Assembly: GCA_026391355.1 (NCBI GenBank)
Contig: JAPLDH010000078.1
Span: 70,358-111,586, forward strand
Direction: 5' to 3'
From: Bacteroidota bacterium
Lineage (GTDB): Bacteria > Bacteroidota > Bacteroidia > Bacteroidales > FEN-979
Length of the DNA: 41,229 nt
Every line of letters begins with the position of its first letter. Position 1 is the stretch's first letter. The notes beneath the pieces were generated by a model. That model was not told where the DNA came from. It saw only the letters and a list, made by a program, of their open reading frames with translations, and did no database searches. Below, one piece after another: positions 34,152-41,229 of this stretch. Made by a program: the position numbers and the translations under genes.

Positions 34152-34934
34152 ATGCCCAAGAAAATTTACTTCGCTTCCGACTTTCATCTCGGTGTACCGG
34201 ATTATGAGAGCAGTCTCATACGAGAAAAGGTATTGGTTCAATGGTTGGAGGAGATCCATAAGGATGCAGAGGAGATCTACCTGATGGGGGACCTGTTTGA
34301 TTTCTGGTTTGAGTACAGGACGGTAGTCCCACGGGGTTATGTGAGGTTATTGGGAAAACTGGCGGAGATCAGCGATAGCGGAACAGCCATCCACCTCTTT
34401 ACCGGGAACCACGACATGTGGACCTTTGGTTATCTCACGAAGGAGGTAAATATACAACTGCACAGGAATCCGGAGATCCGGACATTTGGGAACAAAACCT
34501 TTTATCTTGCCCATGGCGATGGCCTGGGTCCCGGCGATCATGGTTATAAGTTCATCAAAAAGATCTTCAGATTCAGTCTTAACAAATGGCTTTTCCGGTG
34601 GATCCATCCGGACATCGGGATCGCCATGGGGCTCTTCTGGTCACGCAGAAGCCGCAAAGCTGACCTTTCAAGGAATGATAAAAGTGAGCGGGAAAAAAAG
34701 CTGATCCGTGAACGGTTGCTGGTTCATTCCAAAACTATATCTGAAGCCCATCCCGAAATCGATTACTTTATTTACGGCCATCTTCATTACCCGATGGAGA
34801 TACCTGTAAATGAAAAATCAACCCAGGTGACACTGGGTGATTGGATGACACATTTTACCTATGCTGAATTTGACGGAGAGGTGTTAAAGCTCCTGCCCTA
34901 TAAAGGAGAGGCCGTCCTCTCGGACAGCCTCTGA
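34152..34934 (+). CDS. lpxH: UDP-2,3-diacylglucosamine hydrolase
   Basis: A 260-residue metallophosphoesterase of the LpxH type, which cleaves UDP-2,3-diacylglucosamine to lipid X and UMP in lipid A synthesis at the inner face of the cytoplasmic membrane. The di-metal motifs are complete: SDFHLG, GDLFDFW, GNHDMW, LAHGDGLG and GHLHYP. The F-W-F and helical cap segment (KKIFRFSLNKWLFRWIHP) is the likely membrane- or substrate-binding region, as in other LpxH proteins. The ATG at 34152 gives MPKKIYFASDFHLG. The last codons contain a hairpin that may end transcription. Confidence 0.93.
   Translation: MPKKIYFASDFHLGVPDYESSLIREKVLVQWLEEIHKDAEEIYLMGDLFDFWFEYRTVVPRGYVRLLGKLAEISDSGTAIHLFTGNHDMWTFGYLTKEVNIQLHRNPEIRTFGNKTFYLAHGDGLGPGDHGYKFIKKIFRFSLNKWLFRWIHPDIGIAMGLFWSRRSRKADLSRNDKSEREKKLIRERLLVHSKTISEAHPEIDYFIYGHLHYPMEIPVNEKSTQVTLGDWMTHFTYAEFDGEVLKLLPYKGEAVLSDSL
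34907..34932 (+). terminator. Terminator-like hairpin at the end of lpxH
   Basis: AGAGGC and GTCC pair with GGAC and GCCTCT around a TCTC loop, with one mismatch in an 11-bp stem. It lies within the last codons of lpxH, between convergent genes. The following sequence GAACTTTTATT is only moderately T-rich. It may serve both strands. Confidence 0.45.
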
Positions 34935-34957
34935 ACTTTTATTGAAAATGCCCCTTG

Positions 34958-35125
34958 TTATGCAGGATGAATTGCCTCAACCGGGCATACATCAGCACAT
35001 GCGCCGCAATCGGTGCAAACTTCAGCATCAATTTTATAAATGTCGCCTTCAGCAATCGCTTCAACCGGACATTCATCGATACAAGTCCCGCAAGCAGTGC
35101 AATCTTCATTAATTACATAAGCCAT
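34958..35125 (-). CDS. 2[4Fe-4S] ferredoxin (55 aa)
   Basis: A complete bacterial-type ferredoxin. It starts MAYVINEDCTACGTCIDECP and has two cluster motifs, CTACGTCIDECP (Cys9, 12, 15, 19) and CTDCGACADVCP (Cys37, 40, 43, 47), with the pseudo-twofold repeat VEAIAEGD / VEAIHPA. It would be the low-potential electron carrier used by the ferredoxin-dependent 2-oxoacid oxidoreductases also found in this window. It is a leftward single gene, convergent with lpxH. A minus-strand TATATTTG element lies about 63 bp upstream of the start. Confidence 0.95.
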   Translation of the reverse strand: MAYVINEDCTACGTCIDECPVEAIAEGDIYKIDAEVCTDCGACADVCPVEAIHPA

Positions 35126-35187
35126 GATTCACTCAATTTAGCGCCTGCAAAGGAAAGCAGGCAAGGTTAATAATTCAGTTGATGTCG

Positions 35188-35195
35188 CAAATATA
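35188..35195 (-). promoter_or_regulatory. -7 element of the ferredoxin gene
   Basis: The minus strand reads TATATTTG, a perfect TAnnTTTG match. A TTTG at 35213-35216 is 17 bp upstream, slightly closer than ideal. The leader would be about 55 bp. Confidence 0.5.
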
Positions 35196-35326
35196 CAAAT
35201 TTTTTAAAAGTACAAAAGGAATTCACTATTTCTGAATCTGCAGGAATGAAATGGAATTTTTCACCTGTAAGAAGGTAACATTAGTGATCAGGGACATATT
35301 TCTTGGTTTCTTAGTAAAATAGCAGA

Positions 35327-35359
35327 AAGATTCTTTTATCGAATGGATATAAGAATCTT
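35327..35359. other. Long imperfect hairpin in the 409-bp gap before the papain/LecA-like gene
   Basis: Thirteen-base arms (35327-35339 and 35347-35359, core AAGATTCTT / AAGAATCTT) with one mismatch flank a 7-base loop. No T-run follows on either strand. Apart from this, the palindrome at 35438-35459 and the RBS, the gap 35196-35534 shows no gene. Confidence 0.5.
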
Positions 35360-35437
35360 CGCTGCTGCGGCTGTAAAGACGTTTTTTAATCTGATCCAGT
35401 ATTTGTTGTAAAAATTTATTTATGGTTTTGTAGTTTT

Positions 35438-35459
35438 TAATTATTATTGCAAATAATTA
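35438..35459. promoter_or_regulatory. Palindromic operator candidate upstream of the papain/LecA-like gene
   Basis: Perfect 8-base arms TAATTATT and AATAATTA are separated by 6 bases, 75 bp before the ATG at 35535. The spacing and symmetry suit a dimeric regulator, but the AT-richness lowers its significance. Confidence 0.3.
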
Positions 35460-35520
35460 CAAAAGAATAGTTTTTTGTTTATTAAATCAACAATTCAGCC
35501 AAATGTAAATTTTTTAAATC

Positions 35521-35530
35521 AAAAGGAGGT
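35521..35530 (+). promoter_or_regulatory. Strong Shine-Dalgarno site
   Basis: AAAAGGAGGT lies with AGGAGG ending 5 bases before the ATG at 35535. It is the strongest SD in the window. Bacteroidota genes usually lack such sites, and its position decides the start at 35535 over 35475. Confidence 0.75.
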
Positions 35531-35534
35531 TGTT

Positions 35535-36953
35535 ATGGCAAGACTAAATTTCGTACCGGCACGAGATGGCTGGCATTTTGCAAACATGTTTGAGACACGC
35601 GTCTTACCTGGTGTGTTACCCAACGTGGCAACTACGGGTCTTTGTGGTGGCATGGTAATGACCGCGTTAGACTATTGGAGGGCCGGAATTCCTATTCCCG
35701 CCCATGAACCGATTGATCTTCCGCCGGATGCCCATGGAAACCGTCTGCCGGATGAAGCTTCAAACCTTCGCCGGTACATTTTCGACCGTTCGATGAATAG
35801 TATGCTTACCCGCTTAGTATGCACACGTTGGGTAACTACAGCCAGGCCAGATGACTTTCACAACTGGGCGATAGGTTCCGAGTTTAATGTAGTAATACAA
35901 CAACTTGGTATGAACCGGCCGGTTATGCTTGGCCTTTGGTCGATGGATCCGGGAAACTGTATGGGAGGACATCAGGTATTATGTTATGGATATGACCTGA
36001 ACCCGATTCGGCTTTATCTTTACGATCCCAATAATCCGGACGAAGAGTCGGTATTGACACCAGTGTCGCCGGCTCAAGGTTGCCGCATCCGAGGATCGGT
36101 TACAGGCCGGGAACAATTCTGGCGCGGTTATTTCTTTACTGACGTTTACAACTGGAACGAAAATCCACCCTACGATCCCCGTTACCGTGATCTTGTTTTG
36201 ACCTCAGGTCTGGATATAAGCCCTGCCGGTCCGGATGCAAACGTCGGCACTTCATTACAACTTGCTGTCACCGTTCAGAATATCGGTGAATACCCTTCAA
36301 GATTTCGTGCTTTCGATATTTGGGCACGCGATCCGGCGGGGAGGAATATTGATTCAGTGGTCGGTGGTATCGAACGAGGCTTTACCTCGTTGAACCCGGG
36401 TGCAACACGGACAATAGCACGAAATTTCGCCTCATTTGGGACAGTTCCCGGACTGCACACTTTGGGTGTCTCTAAAGAGTCGATTCAGCATCATTGGCAA
36501 AATATTCCGCCTGGTCACATCGGAGCTACTTCTATACGACAGTTGCGGCTCTGGCCAGTTAAACGTGAGGTCGTTAATATTTGGATCAACATTCCGGAAT
36601 CAGATACTACAGATCGGGATACCAGTGTTATCCTTCAGCCGGGTGATGATTTTGCTTTGACAAGTATGGGCTCAATCTGGGCCGGCGTCTGGATGACCGG
36701 TCTCAATGGCCCTGAAGGATGGACGGATCGGATTGAAACCAATCCCAACTCCCCCCTTCATAATACTCCGGATGCCAGGCCATTCTCACTTCTTGGGAGA
36801 TTCGAAAACGAGGGGTACTTCTATATTGGCAAAGGAATTAGCCGTCGACCATTCAACCACACGTCCCCACGCCGTCTCTATCTCAGGATTAACGACAACA
36901 CACCTGGAAATGGTTCCGGTACTTTTCAGTGCAATGTTCAGGTATGGCGTTAA
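35535..36953 (+). CDS. Papain-like / CARDB-like / LecA-like lectin multidomain protein without signal peptide
   Basis: A 472-residue protein. Residues 1-215 look papain-like: TTGLCGGMVMTALDYW (Cys37), GGHQVLCYGYD (His146) and LYDPNNPDE (Asp164/Asn166) fit a Cys-His-Asn/Asp triad. The GLCGGM...LDY pattern occurs in uncharacterised proteins of many bacteria. Residues about 225-340 resemble a CARDB/Ig-like module (LDISPAGPDANVGTSLQLAVTVQNIG). Residues 345-472 resemble the galactose-binding PA-IL/LecA lectin: VILQPGDDFAL, then LRINDNTPGNGSGTFQCNVQVW, close to LecA's calcium-site segment. No signal peptide or T9SS domain is present, so export, if any, needs another route. It is an isolated gene with an unusually strong SD and, by eye, more GC-rich codons than its neighbours, suggesting transfer. 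The function is unknown. Confidence 0.72.
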   Translation: MARLNFVPARDGWHFANMFETRVLPGVLPNVATTGLCGGMVMTALDYWRAGIPIPAHEPIDLPPDAHGNRLPDEASNLRRYIFDRSMNSMLTRLVCTRWVTTARPDDFHNWAIGSEFNVVIQQLGMNRPVMLGLWSMDPGNCMGGHQVLCYGYDLNPIRLYLYDPNNPDEESVLTPVSPAQGCRIRGSVTGREQFWRGYFFTDVYNWNENPPYDPRYRDLVLTSGLDISPAGPDANVGTSLQLAVTVQNIGEYPSRFRAFDIWARDPAGRNIDSVVGGIERGFTSLNPGATRTIARNFASFGTVPGLHTLGVSKESIQHHWQNIPPGHIGATSIRQLRLWPVKREVVNIWINIPESDTTDRDTSVILQPGDDFALTSMGSIWAGVWMTGLNGPEGWTDRIETNPNSPLHNTPDARPFSLLGRFENEGYFYIGKGISRRPFNHTSPRRLYLRINDNTPGNGSGTFQCNVQVWR

Positions 36954-37369
36954 ACCTTATTGCCCGGAAAGAGTGGATTATGCGAGATCTCAGTTTAACA
37001 AAGACTCCAAGGGAAGTCCAAAGCTGTCCTGACAGGAACAAATTACCCACTATTTCCAGGCTTGGTTCAAGATTGCAATCTATAACCCCTCTTATAAATG
37101 GGCGTTATCCGGCGGATTGATTGTGGAAGGTGCTGAGGTTATTCCAGACATATTGAGTAGTCCAGGAGTTATTTTTGAAATCCGGGGTGCCTGTTTTATA
37201 ACCGCTTTGAGAGATAATATAATCCAACGTGTAATAAAACCCGAACCTCTCATCGGTATCTAAAAACAAATTATATCCAAGGCCGATCAGCTTAATTGAT
37301 GTAATTATCGGTTTCAGTCCATTGATACGGCCTGTTGTTCCAGCTATAACAGGTATCAAAATTTCTCTA
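36954..37369. other. 416-bp gap with no convincing gene; possible decayed ORF on the minus strand
   Basis: No promoter, RNA or repeat is evident. On the minus strand a frame from about 37369 down to 37105 stays open and reads like a beta-strand protein (for example LIGLGYNLFLDTDERFGFYY and NNSWTTQYVWNNLS). It has no own start codon and its upstream part overlaps the GyrI-like gene in another frame, so it may be a gene remnant. Confidence 0.3.
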
Positions 37370-37792
37370 TTATTTCGGTTTGATTGGAATCCAGATCTCT
37401 TCTTCTGACGTTGGGTCTTCATTTTTATATTTTTCCCCTAATATTTCAAAGTGTGGTCTATCGTCCAGTGCGTAATCAGAACCCGGCAACCACGTTCCAA
37501 AGATGTACTGAAATGTTGCCGGTCCTGTACCAGCACCACCTTTATGCAGGAAAACAGCATACAGACCGCCTGTGAAGATAAGGGTTTCCATATCAGCAGG
37601 AACTGCATCAAAGTCTTTCACTTCAATGACTGCCCATTTCTCAAATTCTGCGTCGGGGTTGAAACCGGTAAAATATAAAGGATCGTAAACCTGCATTGAA
37701 TAAAGATCGGAACCAATGGAGTTCTTCATCTCACCTTTTCGTGACATAAAGCCACTCCACAATTCACGCGTTTTATTGTCGGATAATGACAT
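37370..37792 (-). CDS. GyrI-like small-molecule-binding domain protein (AraC effector-binding type)
   Basis: A 140-residue single-domain protein matching the GyrI-like/AraC effector-binding fold. The signature is ELWSGFMSRKGEMKN near the N-terminus, a central DPLYFTGFNPDAEFEKWAVIEV strand pair, the IFTGGLYAVFLHKGG segment, and a C-terminal FEILGEKYKNEDPTSEEEIWIPIK, where the Glu and the EEIWIPI strand are typical. Such proteins bind small amphipathic compounds; no DNA-binding domain is fused. It is a leftward single gene. A short hairpin lies directly in front of its ATG. Confidence 0.85.
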   Translation of the reverse strand: MSLSDNKTRELWSGFMSRKGEMKNSIGSDLYSMQVYDPLYFTGFNPDAEFEKWAVIEVKDFDAVPADMETLIFTGGLYAVFLHKGGAGTGPATFQYIFGTWLPGSDYALDDRPHFEILGEKYKNEDPTSEEEIWIPIKPK

Positions 37793-37796
37793 CTTC

Positions 37797-37822
37797 AGCC
37801 GTTTTCCGGCTCACTTTTTTTT
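37797..37822 (+). terminator. Hairpin plus T-run at the 5' edge of the GyrI-like gene
   Basis: AGCCG and CGGCT pair around TTTTC (37797-37811), followed on the plus strand by CAC and eight T. It has terminator form on the plus strand, but no rightward gene ends nearby. On the minus strand it falls in the leader of the GyrI-like gene, where it could affect translation. Confidence 0.35.
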
Positions 37823-38027
37823 ACCAATGGTTTTAATTACAGGTTCCATCCTGCCTTGTTTTATCAATTAAATGCTTACAGATCGGGTAAAAGTAAATTA
37901 AAATCTTTAATTAAGGTAAAATAACAGTAAGCCATTTTTCCAGGTCAGGTTTGATAAATGGTCAATGGTCAGCGGGACTTTGGAAATAAAATCCAAACGG
38001 TTTAGGGTGTCATAAATTTTAAATTGG

Positions 38028-38035
38028 TAACTTTG
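38028..38035 (+). promoter_or_regulatory. -7 element of the korAB-type operon
   Basis: TAACTTTG matches TAnnTTTG, 26 bp before the ATG at 38062. No perfect TTTG is seen at -33 (nearest TTTA at 38001-38004). Confidence 0.5.
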
Positions 38036-38061
38036 CAAACTTTATCAAATCTATCGTAGTC

Positions 38062-39912
38062 ATGACAAAGAAAAAACACAATTTAATCAACAAAGATACT
38101 GTTGTTGTCAAGTTTGTAGGCGACTCCGGCGATGGGATGCAATTTACGGGAACCTTGTTTTCCGATACTGCTGCCCTGGCAGGTAATGATCTGGCAACTT
38201 TTCCTGACTTTCCTGCTGAGATCAGGGCACCACAGAATACAGTAGCCGGAGTTTCCGGATTCCAGGTTCACATGGGAAGTGAGAAAATCTATACCACCGG
38301 CGACCTCGTCGATGTGCTGGTTACAATGAACCCTGCATCCCTCAAAGCCAATCTCAAATGGGCAAAGAAAGGAGCCACGATCATTACCGACACCGATGCA
38401 TTTGATGAAAAAGCCATCGAAAAAGCCGGTTATAAGGTAAATCCACTGGAAGATGGTTCACTTGAAACCTATAACCTCATTAAAGCCCCCATTACCCTTC
38501 TCACTAAGGAAAGCCTGAAAGACCTGGGAATAGACAACAAGACTGCCGAACGGAGTAAAAACATGTTTACCCTTGGCATTCTCTATTTTTTATTCAATCG
38601 TGATGTCAAAGCTTCCAATAAATATTTTGATCAGAAGTTTAAAAAAGATCCGAAACTGGCGGAAATTAATAAAGTTGTTCTTCAGGCAGGATATAATTAT
38701 GCGGAGACCGTTGAAGCAATTGAATCCGTGATCCAGGTTTCTCCTGCAAAAATGGAAAAAGGACGTTACCGTAATATTACCGGTAATGTTGCTACTGCAT
38801 GGGGTTTACTTGCCGCTTCCGAGAAATCTGGAAGGCCATTATTCCTTGGTTCTTACCCCATCACACCGGCTACAGAAATTTTGATGGAACTTGCAAAACA
38901 TAAATCTCTGGGAGCAAAGGTATTCCAGGCAGAAGATGAAATTGCAGGGATCTGCTCAGCGATCGGAGCAAGCTATACCGGGTCACTGGCATGTACCACT
39001 ACTTCCGGGCCTGGACTTTCTCTTAAAAGCGAAGCTATCGGGCTTGCTGTAATGACTGAACTCCCCTTGGTTATTGTGGATGTTCAACGGGGAGGACCTT
39101 CCACCGGATTACCTACAAAATCGGAACAGTCAGATTTGATGCAGGCTTTATTCGGAAGGAACGGAGAATGCCCGGTTATTGTTATTGCTGCATCGACTTC
39201 CGAAAATTGCTTTTACTATGCTTATGAAGCGGCCAAACTATCCATGGAGCATATGACTCCATGTATTTTGCTCACTGATGGTTACCTGGGTTTCGGTTCT
39301 ACCTTGTTCCGGATCCCGAAAATGACTGATATGCCGGCAATAAAACCTCCGATTGCCAAATCCAATGATAAAGATTACAAGCCTTACAAAAGAGATCCCG
39401 AAACCCTTGTAAGACAATGGGCAATTCCCGGGACCGAAGGATTACGTCACAGGATTGGCGGACTTGAAAAGGAAAACATTACAGGCACCGTTTCTATGGA
39501 TCCGGTGAATCACCAGATCATGACCGACCTGAGAGCTGACAAAATTGAAAAGATAGCCGATTTTATTCCGTTACAGGATGTTTATGGTGAAACGGAAGGG
39601 GATGTACTGGTGGTCAGCTGGGGTGGTACTTTTGGTGCCGTTCGTTCGGCAATTGAAATCAGCCAGCAGGAAGGGAAAAAGATCAGTCATGCACATTTTC
39701 ATCACATTATGCCACTTCCGAAGAATACCGGAGACCTTTTATCAAAATTCAGGAAAATTCTGGTTTGTGAGTTAAACAGTGGACAATTTGTCCAGTACCT
39801 GAAAATCAAGCAACCGGCTACCAATTACTACCAGTTCAATAAGGTACAAGGTCTGCCTTTCATGATCAATGAATTAACGAATAAATTTAACCAACTGCTG
39901 GAGGAGAAATAA
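38062..39912 (+). CDS. 2-oxoacid:ferredoxin oxidoreductase, fused gamma-alpha subunit (KorA type)
   Basis: A 616-residue subunit with a gamma domain (about 13-190, starting VVVKFVGDSGDGMQFTG and including TFPDFPAEIRAPQNTVAGVSGFQ) fused to an alpha domain (about 235-616). The alpha domain has LGSYPITPATEILMELAK, FQAEDEIAGICSAIGASYTG, TTTSGPGLSLKSEAIGLA and VQRGGPSTGLPTKSEQSDLM. This two-subunit architecture is that of KorA, which oxidises 2-oxoglutarate or other 2-oxoacids to acyl-CoA with ferredoxin. The conserved YPITP motif contacts thiamine diphosphate. The beta subunit follows after 2 bp. The substrate is most often 2-oxoglutarate in Bacteroidota, but this is not decided here. Confidence 0.88.
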   Translation: MTKKKHNLINKDTVVVKFVGDSGDGMQFTGTLFSDTAALAGNDLATFPDFPAEIRAPQNTVAGVSGFQVHMGSEKIYTTGDLVDVLVTMNPASLKANLKWAKKGATIITDTDAFDEKAIEKAGYKVNPLEDGSLETYNLIKAPITLLTKESLKDLGIDNKTAERSKNMFTLGILYFLFNRDVKASNKYFDQKFKKDPKLAEINKVVLQAGYNYAETVEAIESVIQVSPAKMEKGRYRNITGNVATAWGLLAASEKSGRPLFLGSYPITPATEILMELAKHKSLGAKVFQAEDEIAGICSAIGASYTGSLACTTTSGPGLSLKSEAIGLAVMTELPLVIVDVQRGGPSTGLPTKSEQSDLMQALFGRNGECPVIVIAASTSENCFYYAYEAAKLSMEHMTPCILLTDGYLGFGSTLFRIPKMTDMPAIKPPIAKSNDKDYKPYKRDPETLVRQWAIPGTEGLRHRIGGLEKENITGTVSMDPVNHQIMTDLRADKIEKIADFIPLQDVYGETEGDVLVVSWGGTFGAVRSAIEISQQEGKKISHAHFHHIMPLPKNTGDLLSKFRKILVCELNSGQFVQYLKIKQPATNYYQFNKVQGLPFMINELTNKFNQLLEEK

Positions 39913-39914
39913 AA

Positions 39915-40955
39915 ATGGAATTCACGAACCTGACAATAGAAAGATCAAACACTCAGTTAACCAAGGCTGATTTTGAAAGCGACCAGATGGTGAAGTGGTG
40001 TCCCGGTTGCGGGGCCCATGCAATTCTGAGCGCTGTTGAAAGAGTATTCCCGAAGATCGGTTACCGGAAAGAGAATTTCGTGATGGTTTCAGGCATCGGA
40101 TGCTCTTCCCGTTTTCCCTATTATGTCAATACATATGGTATTCATGGTATTCACGGACGTGCTGCTGCCATCGGATCAGGCGTCAAAATATCAAACCCAC
40201 GGCTGAGTGTTTGGATTGCCACTGGTGACGGAGATTCACTGGCCATCGGAGGGAACCATTTTATCCATCTCATTCGCCGGAATGTTGACGTAAATCTGAT
40301 TCTTTTCAATAACCAGATCTATGGCCTCACCAAAGGACAATATTCACCTACCACCCCCATGGGTAAAGTAACAAAAACCTCCCCCCAGGGAACCATTGAG
40401 CATCCTTTCAATATCGGGGAACTTGTGATGGGTGCCCAGGGAACCTTCTTTGCAAGGGTACCTGACAACAACATCAACCTTATGACAGAAGCCATGTTCG
40501 AAGCCGCCAAGCACGATGGAACTTCGGTTATGGAAATCCTGCAAAACTGCATCATTTTCGCCGACAAAGCCCATAGCGATATCATCGGAAAAGAAGTTAA
40601 GGATGACAATATGCTTATCCTCAAGAACGGTGAACCCATGTTGTTCGGTAAAAACAAGGAAAAAGGATTGATCCTGAAAGACCAGCGGCTTGAAATAGCT
40701 GTTGTCGGTGAGAATGGCGTCACACCGGATGATATCCTGATCCATGATAAATACAGTCAGGATCCGGGAATCCATACGATGCTGGCGAAACTTGCCCCCC
40801 CTCATTTCCCGATGGTTGTTGGTGTGATCCGGTCAGCCATGTTCCCAACCTATGATGATTTGGTGGAAGAACAGATCAAATATGCAAAGGAAACATCCAA
40901 GATCAAGAACATGGATGATCTCCTTAACAGCGGTGATACCTGGGAGATAAAGTAA
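39915..40955 (+). CDS. 2-oxoacid:ferredoxin oxidoreductase beta subunit (KorB type)
   Basis: A 346-residue beta subunit. Its motifs are KWCPGCGAHAIL (cluster cysteines), VSGIGCSSRFPYYVNTYGIHGIHGRA, the thiamine-diphosphate motif GDGDSLAIGGNHFIHL ... LFNNQIYGLTKGQYSPTT, and a further cysteine in LQNCIIF. The length and motifs match the KorB partner of the fused gamma-alpha subunit encoded 2 bp upstream. The four Cys needed for one [4Fe-4S] cluster are present. With the ferredoxin encoded at 34958-35125 it could feed reduced ferredoxin to hydrogenase or Rnf-type systems not seen in this window. Confidence 0.9.
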   Translation: MEFTNLTIERSNTQLTKADFESDQMVKWCPGCGAHAILSAVERVFPKIGYRKENFVMVSGIGCSSRFPYYVNTYGIHGIHGRAAAIGSGVKISNPRLSVWIATGDGDSLAIGGNHFIHLIRRNVDVNLILFNNQIYGLTKGQYSPTTPMGKVTKTSPQGTIEHPFNIGELVMGAQGTFFARVPDNNINLMTEAMFEAAKHDGTSVMEILQNCIIFADKAHSDIIGKEVKDDNMLILKNGEPMLFGKNKEKGLILKDQRLEIAVVGENGVTPDDILIHDKYSQDPGIHTMLAKLAPPHFPMVVGVIRSAMFPTYDDLVEEQIKYAKETSKIKNMDDLLNSGDTWEIK

Positions 40956-40990
40956 CCCCCAACCGTAGGTTTAACAATAAACTTCTTTTT

Positions 40991-41020
40991 ACCGCCGAGA
41001 CGCAGAGGCGCCAAGCTGCC
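40991..41020 (+). repeat. Period-8 ACCGCx-type array
   Basis: ACCGCCGA, GACGCAGA, then GGCGCCAA and a partial GCTGCC keep 8-bp spacing. The same word family is found at 22813-22886. The surrounding tail 40956-41229 has no convincing gene. Confidence 0.65.
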
Positions 41021-41052
41021 AGATCTTTTTTTTTACCACTAAGTCCTCTCGT

Positions 41053-41085
41053 TTTGTCAAACGAACATCAAAACAGATAACTTTG
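41053..41085 (+). promoter_or_regulatory. Promoter for a gene beyond the window edge
   Basis: TTTG at 41053-41056 and TAACTTTG at 41078-41085 are 21 bp apart, a full Bacteroidota -33/-7 match. The only frame nearby, from the ATG at 41119, ends after 28 codons, so the true gene probably starts outside the window. Confidence 0.5.
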
Positions 41086-41229
41086 GTACAAATATACGAT
41101 CTATACAAAGACCGGTTCATGCCCTGGAAAATCTATTCCATCACTAAGTTTGGTCTGAGGTACACTTTGAAATTTAAACTGGATGCTCATAGAGACACCG
41201 TATAGTAGATCAAATTTTCACTTTTCCGT

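Noticed and set aside
34955-35170. Rightward 71-codon ORF
   Set aside because: It is antisense to a clear 2[4Fe-4S] ferredoxin with all eight cysteines.
37797-37822. Riboswitch for the GyrI-like gene
   Set aside because: Only one 5-bp hairpin is present; no conserved riboswitch core could be recognised.
41119-41205. 28-codon ORF behind the last promoter
   Set aside because: Too short, with no recognisable features; the promoter more likely serves a gene outside the window.

Overview
The window looks like chromosomal DNA from an anaerobic member of the Bacteroidota. The evidence is two proteins with type IX secretion (T9SS) C-terminal sorting domains, several SpII lipoproteins, families typical of the phylum (DUF3352-like, DUF4369, DUF6600, TIGR02757, fused E1 alpha/beta), and many intergenic copies of the Bacteroidota -7 promoter element TAnnTTTG. 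Anaerobic life is suggested by a glycyl radical enzyme, two 2-oxoacid:ferredoxin oxidoreductases, three small ferredoxin or rubredoxin proteins and a rubrerythrin.

Region 1 (1-5663): the 3' part of a large propeller-like gene, then a tight leftward three-gene unit whose genes overlap by 8 bp: a MurL-like glutamate epimerase, a MurD-type ligase and a secreted glucosaminidase with LysM repeats. The murL/murD pair resembles the alternative L-Glu route to peptidoglycan (MurD2 plus MurL) known from Xanthomonas. It is the strongest candidate here for an under-described system in this phylum. yqgE diverges from it.

Region 2 (5664-11676): a WD40 lipoprotein, then hpdB-hpdC-hpdA, a 4-hydroxyphenylacetate decarboxylase (p-cresol forming), its Fe-S small subunit and its radical-SAM activase.

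Region 3 (11677-21228): large secreted proteins. These are a 14-repeat Ycf48-like T9SS protein, a C13-peptidase-like/beta-helix/T9SS gene broken by one in-frame TAA, a GH35 beta-galactosidase, a DUF6600 protein, and a short remnant of the tail of a second GH35-like gene.

Region 4 (21473-34934): an aminotransferase, a metallopeptidase-like protein, a four-subunit 2-oxoacid:ferredoxin oxidoreductase, an oxidative-stress set (peroxidase, rubredoxin, rubrerythrin), a fused E1, MnmD, a Nudix hydrolase, an exonuclease, a DUF4369 lipoprotein and LpxH.

Region 5 (34958-41229): a small ferredoxin; an isolated gene with papain-like, CARDB-like and LecA-like domains, no signal peptide and a strong Shine-Dalgarno; a GyrI-like protein; and a two-subunit 2-oxoacid:ferredoxin oxidoreductase (korAB type).

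A recurring oddity is a set of short degenerate tandem arrays with a period of exactly 7 or 8 bp. They lie in many intergenic gaps and several times include a stop or start codon of the flanking gene. The aminotransferase, ferredoxin-dependent 2-oxoacid oxidation and HPAD could together form a tyrosine fermentation route; that link is inference. No tRNA, rRNA, CRISPR array or complete insertion sequence was seen.
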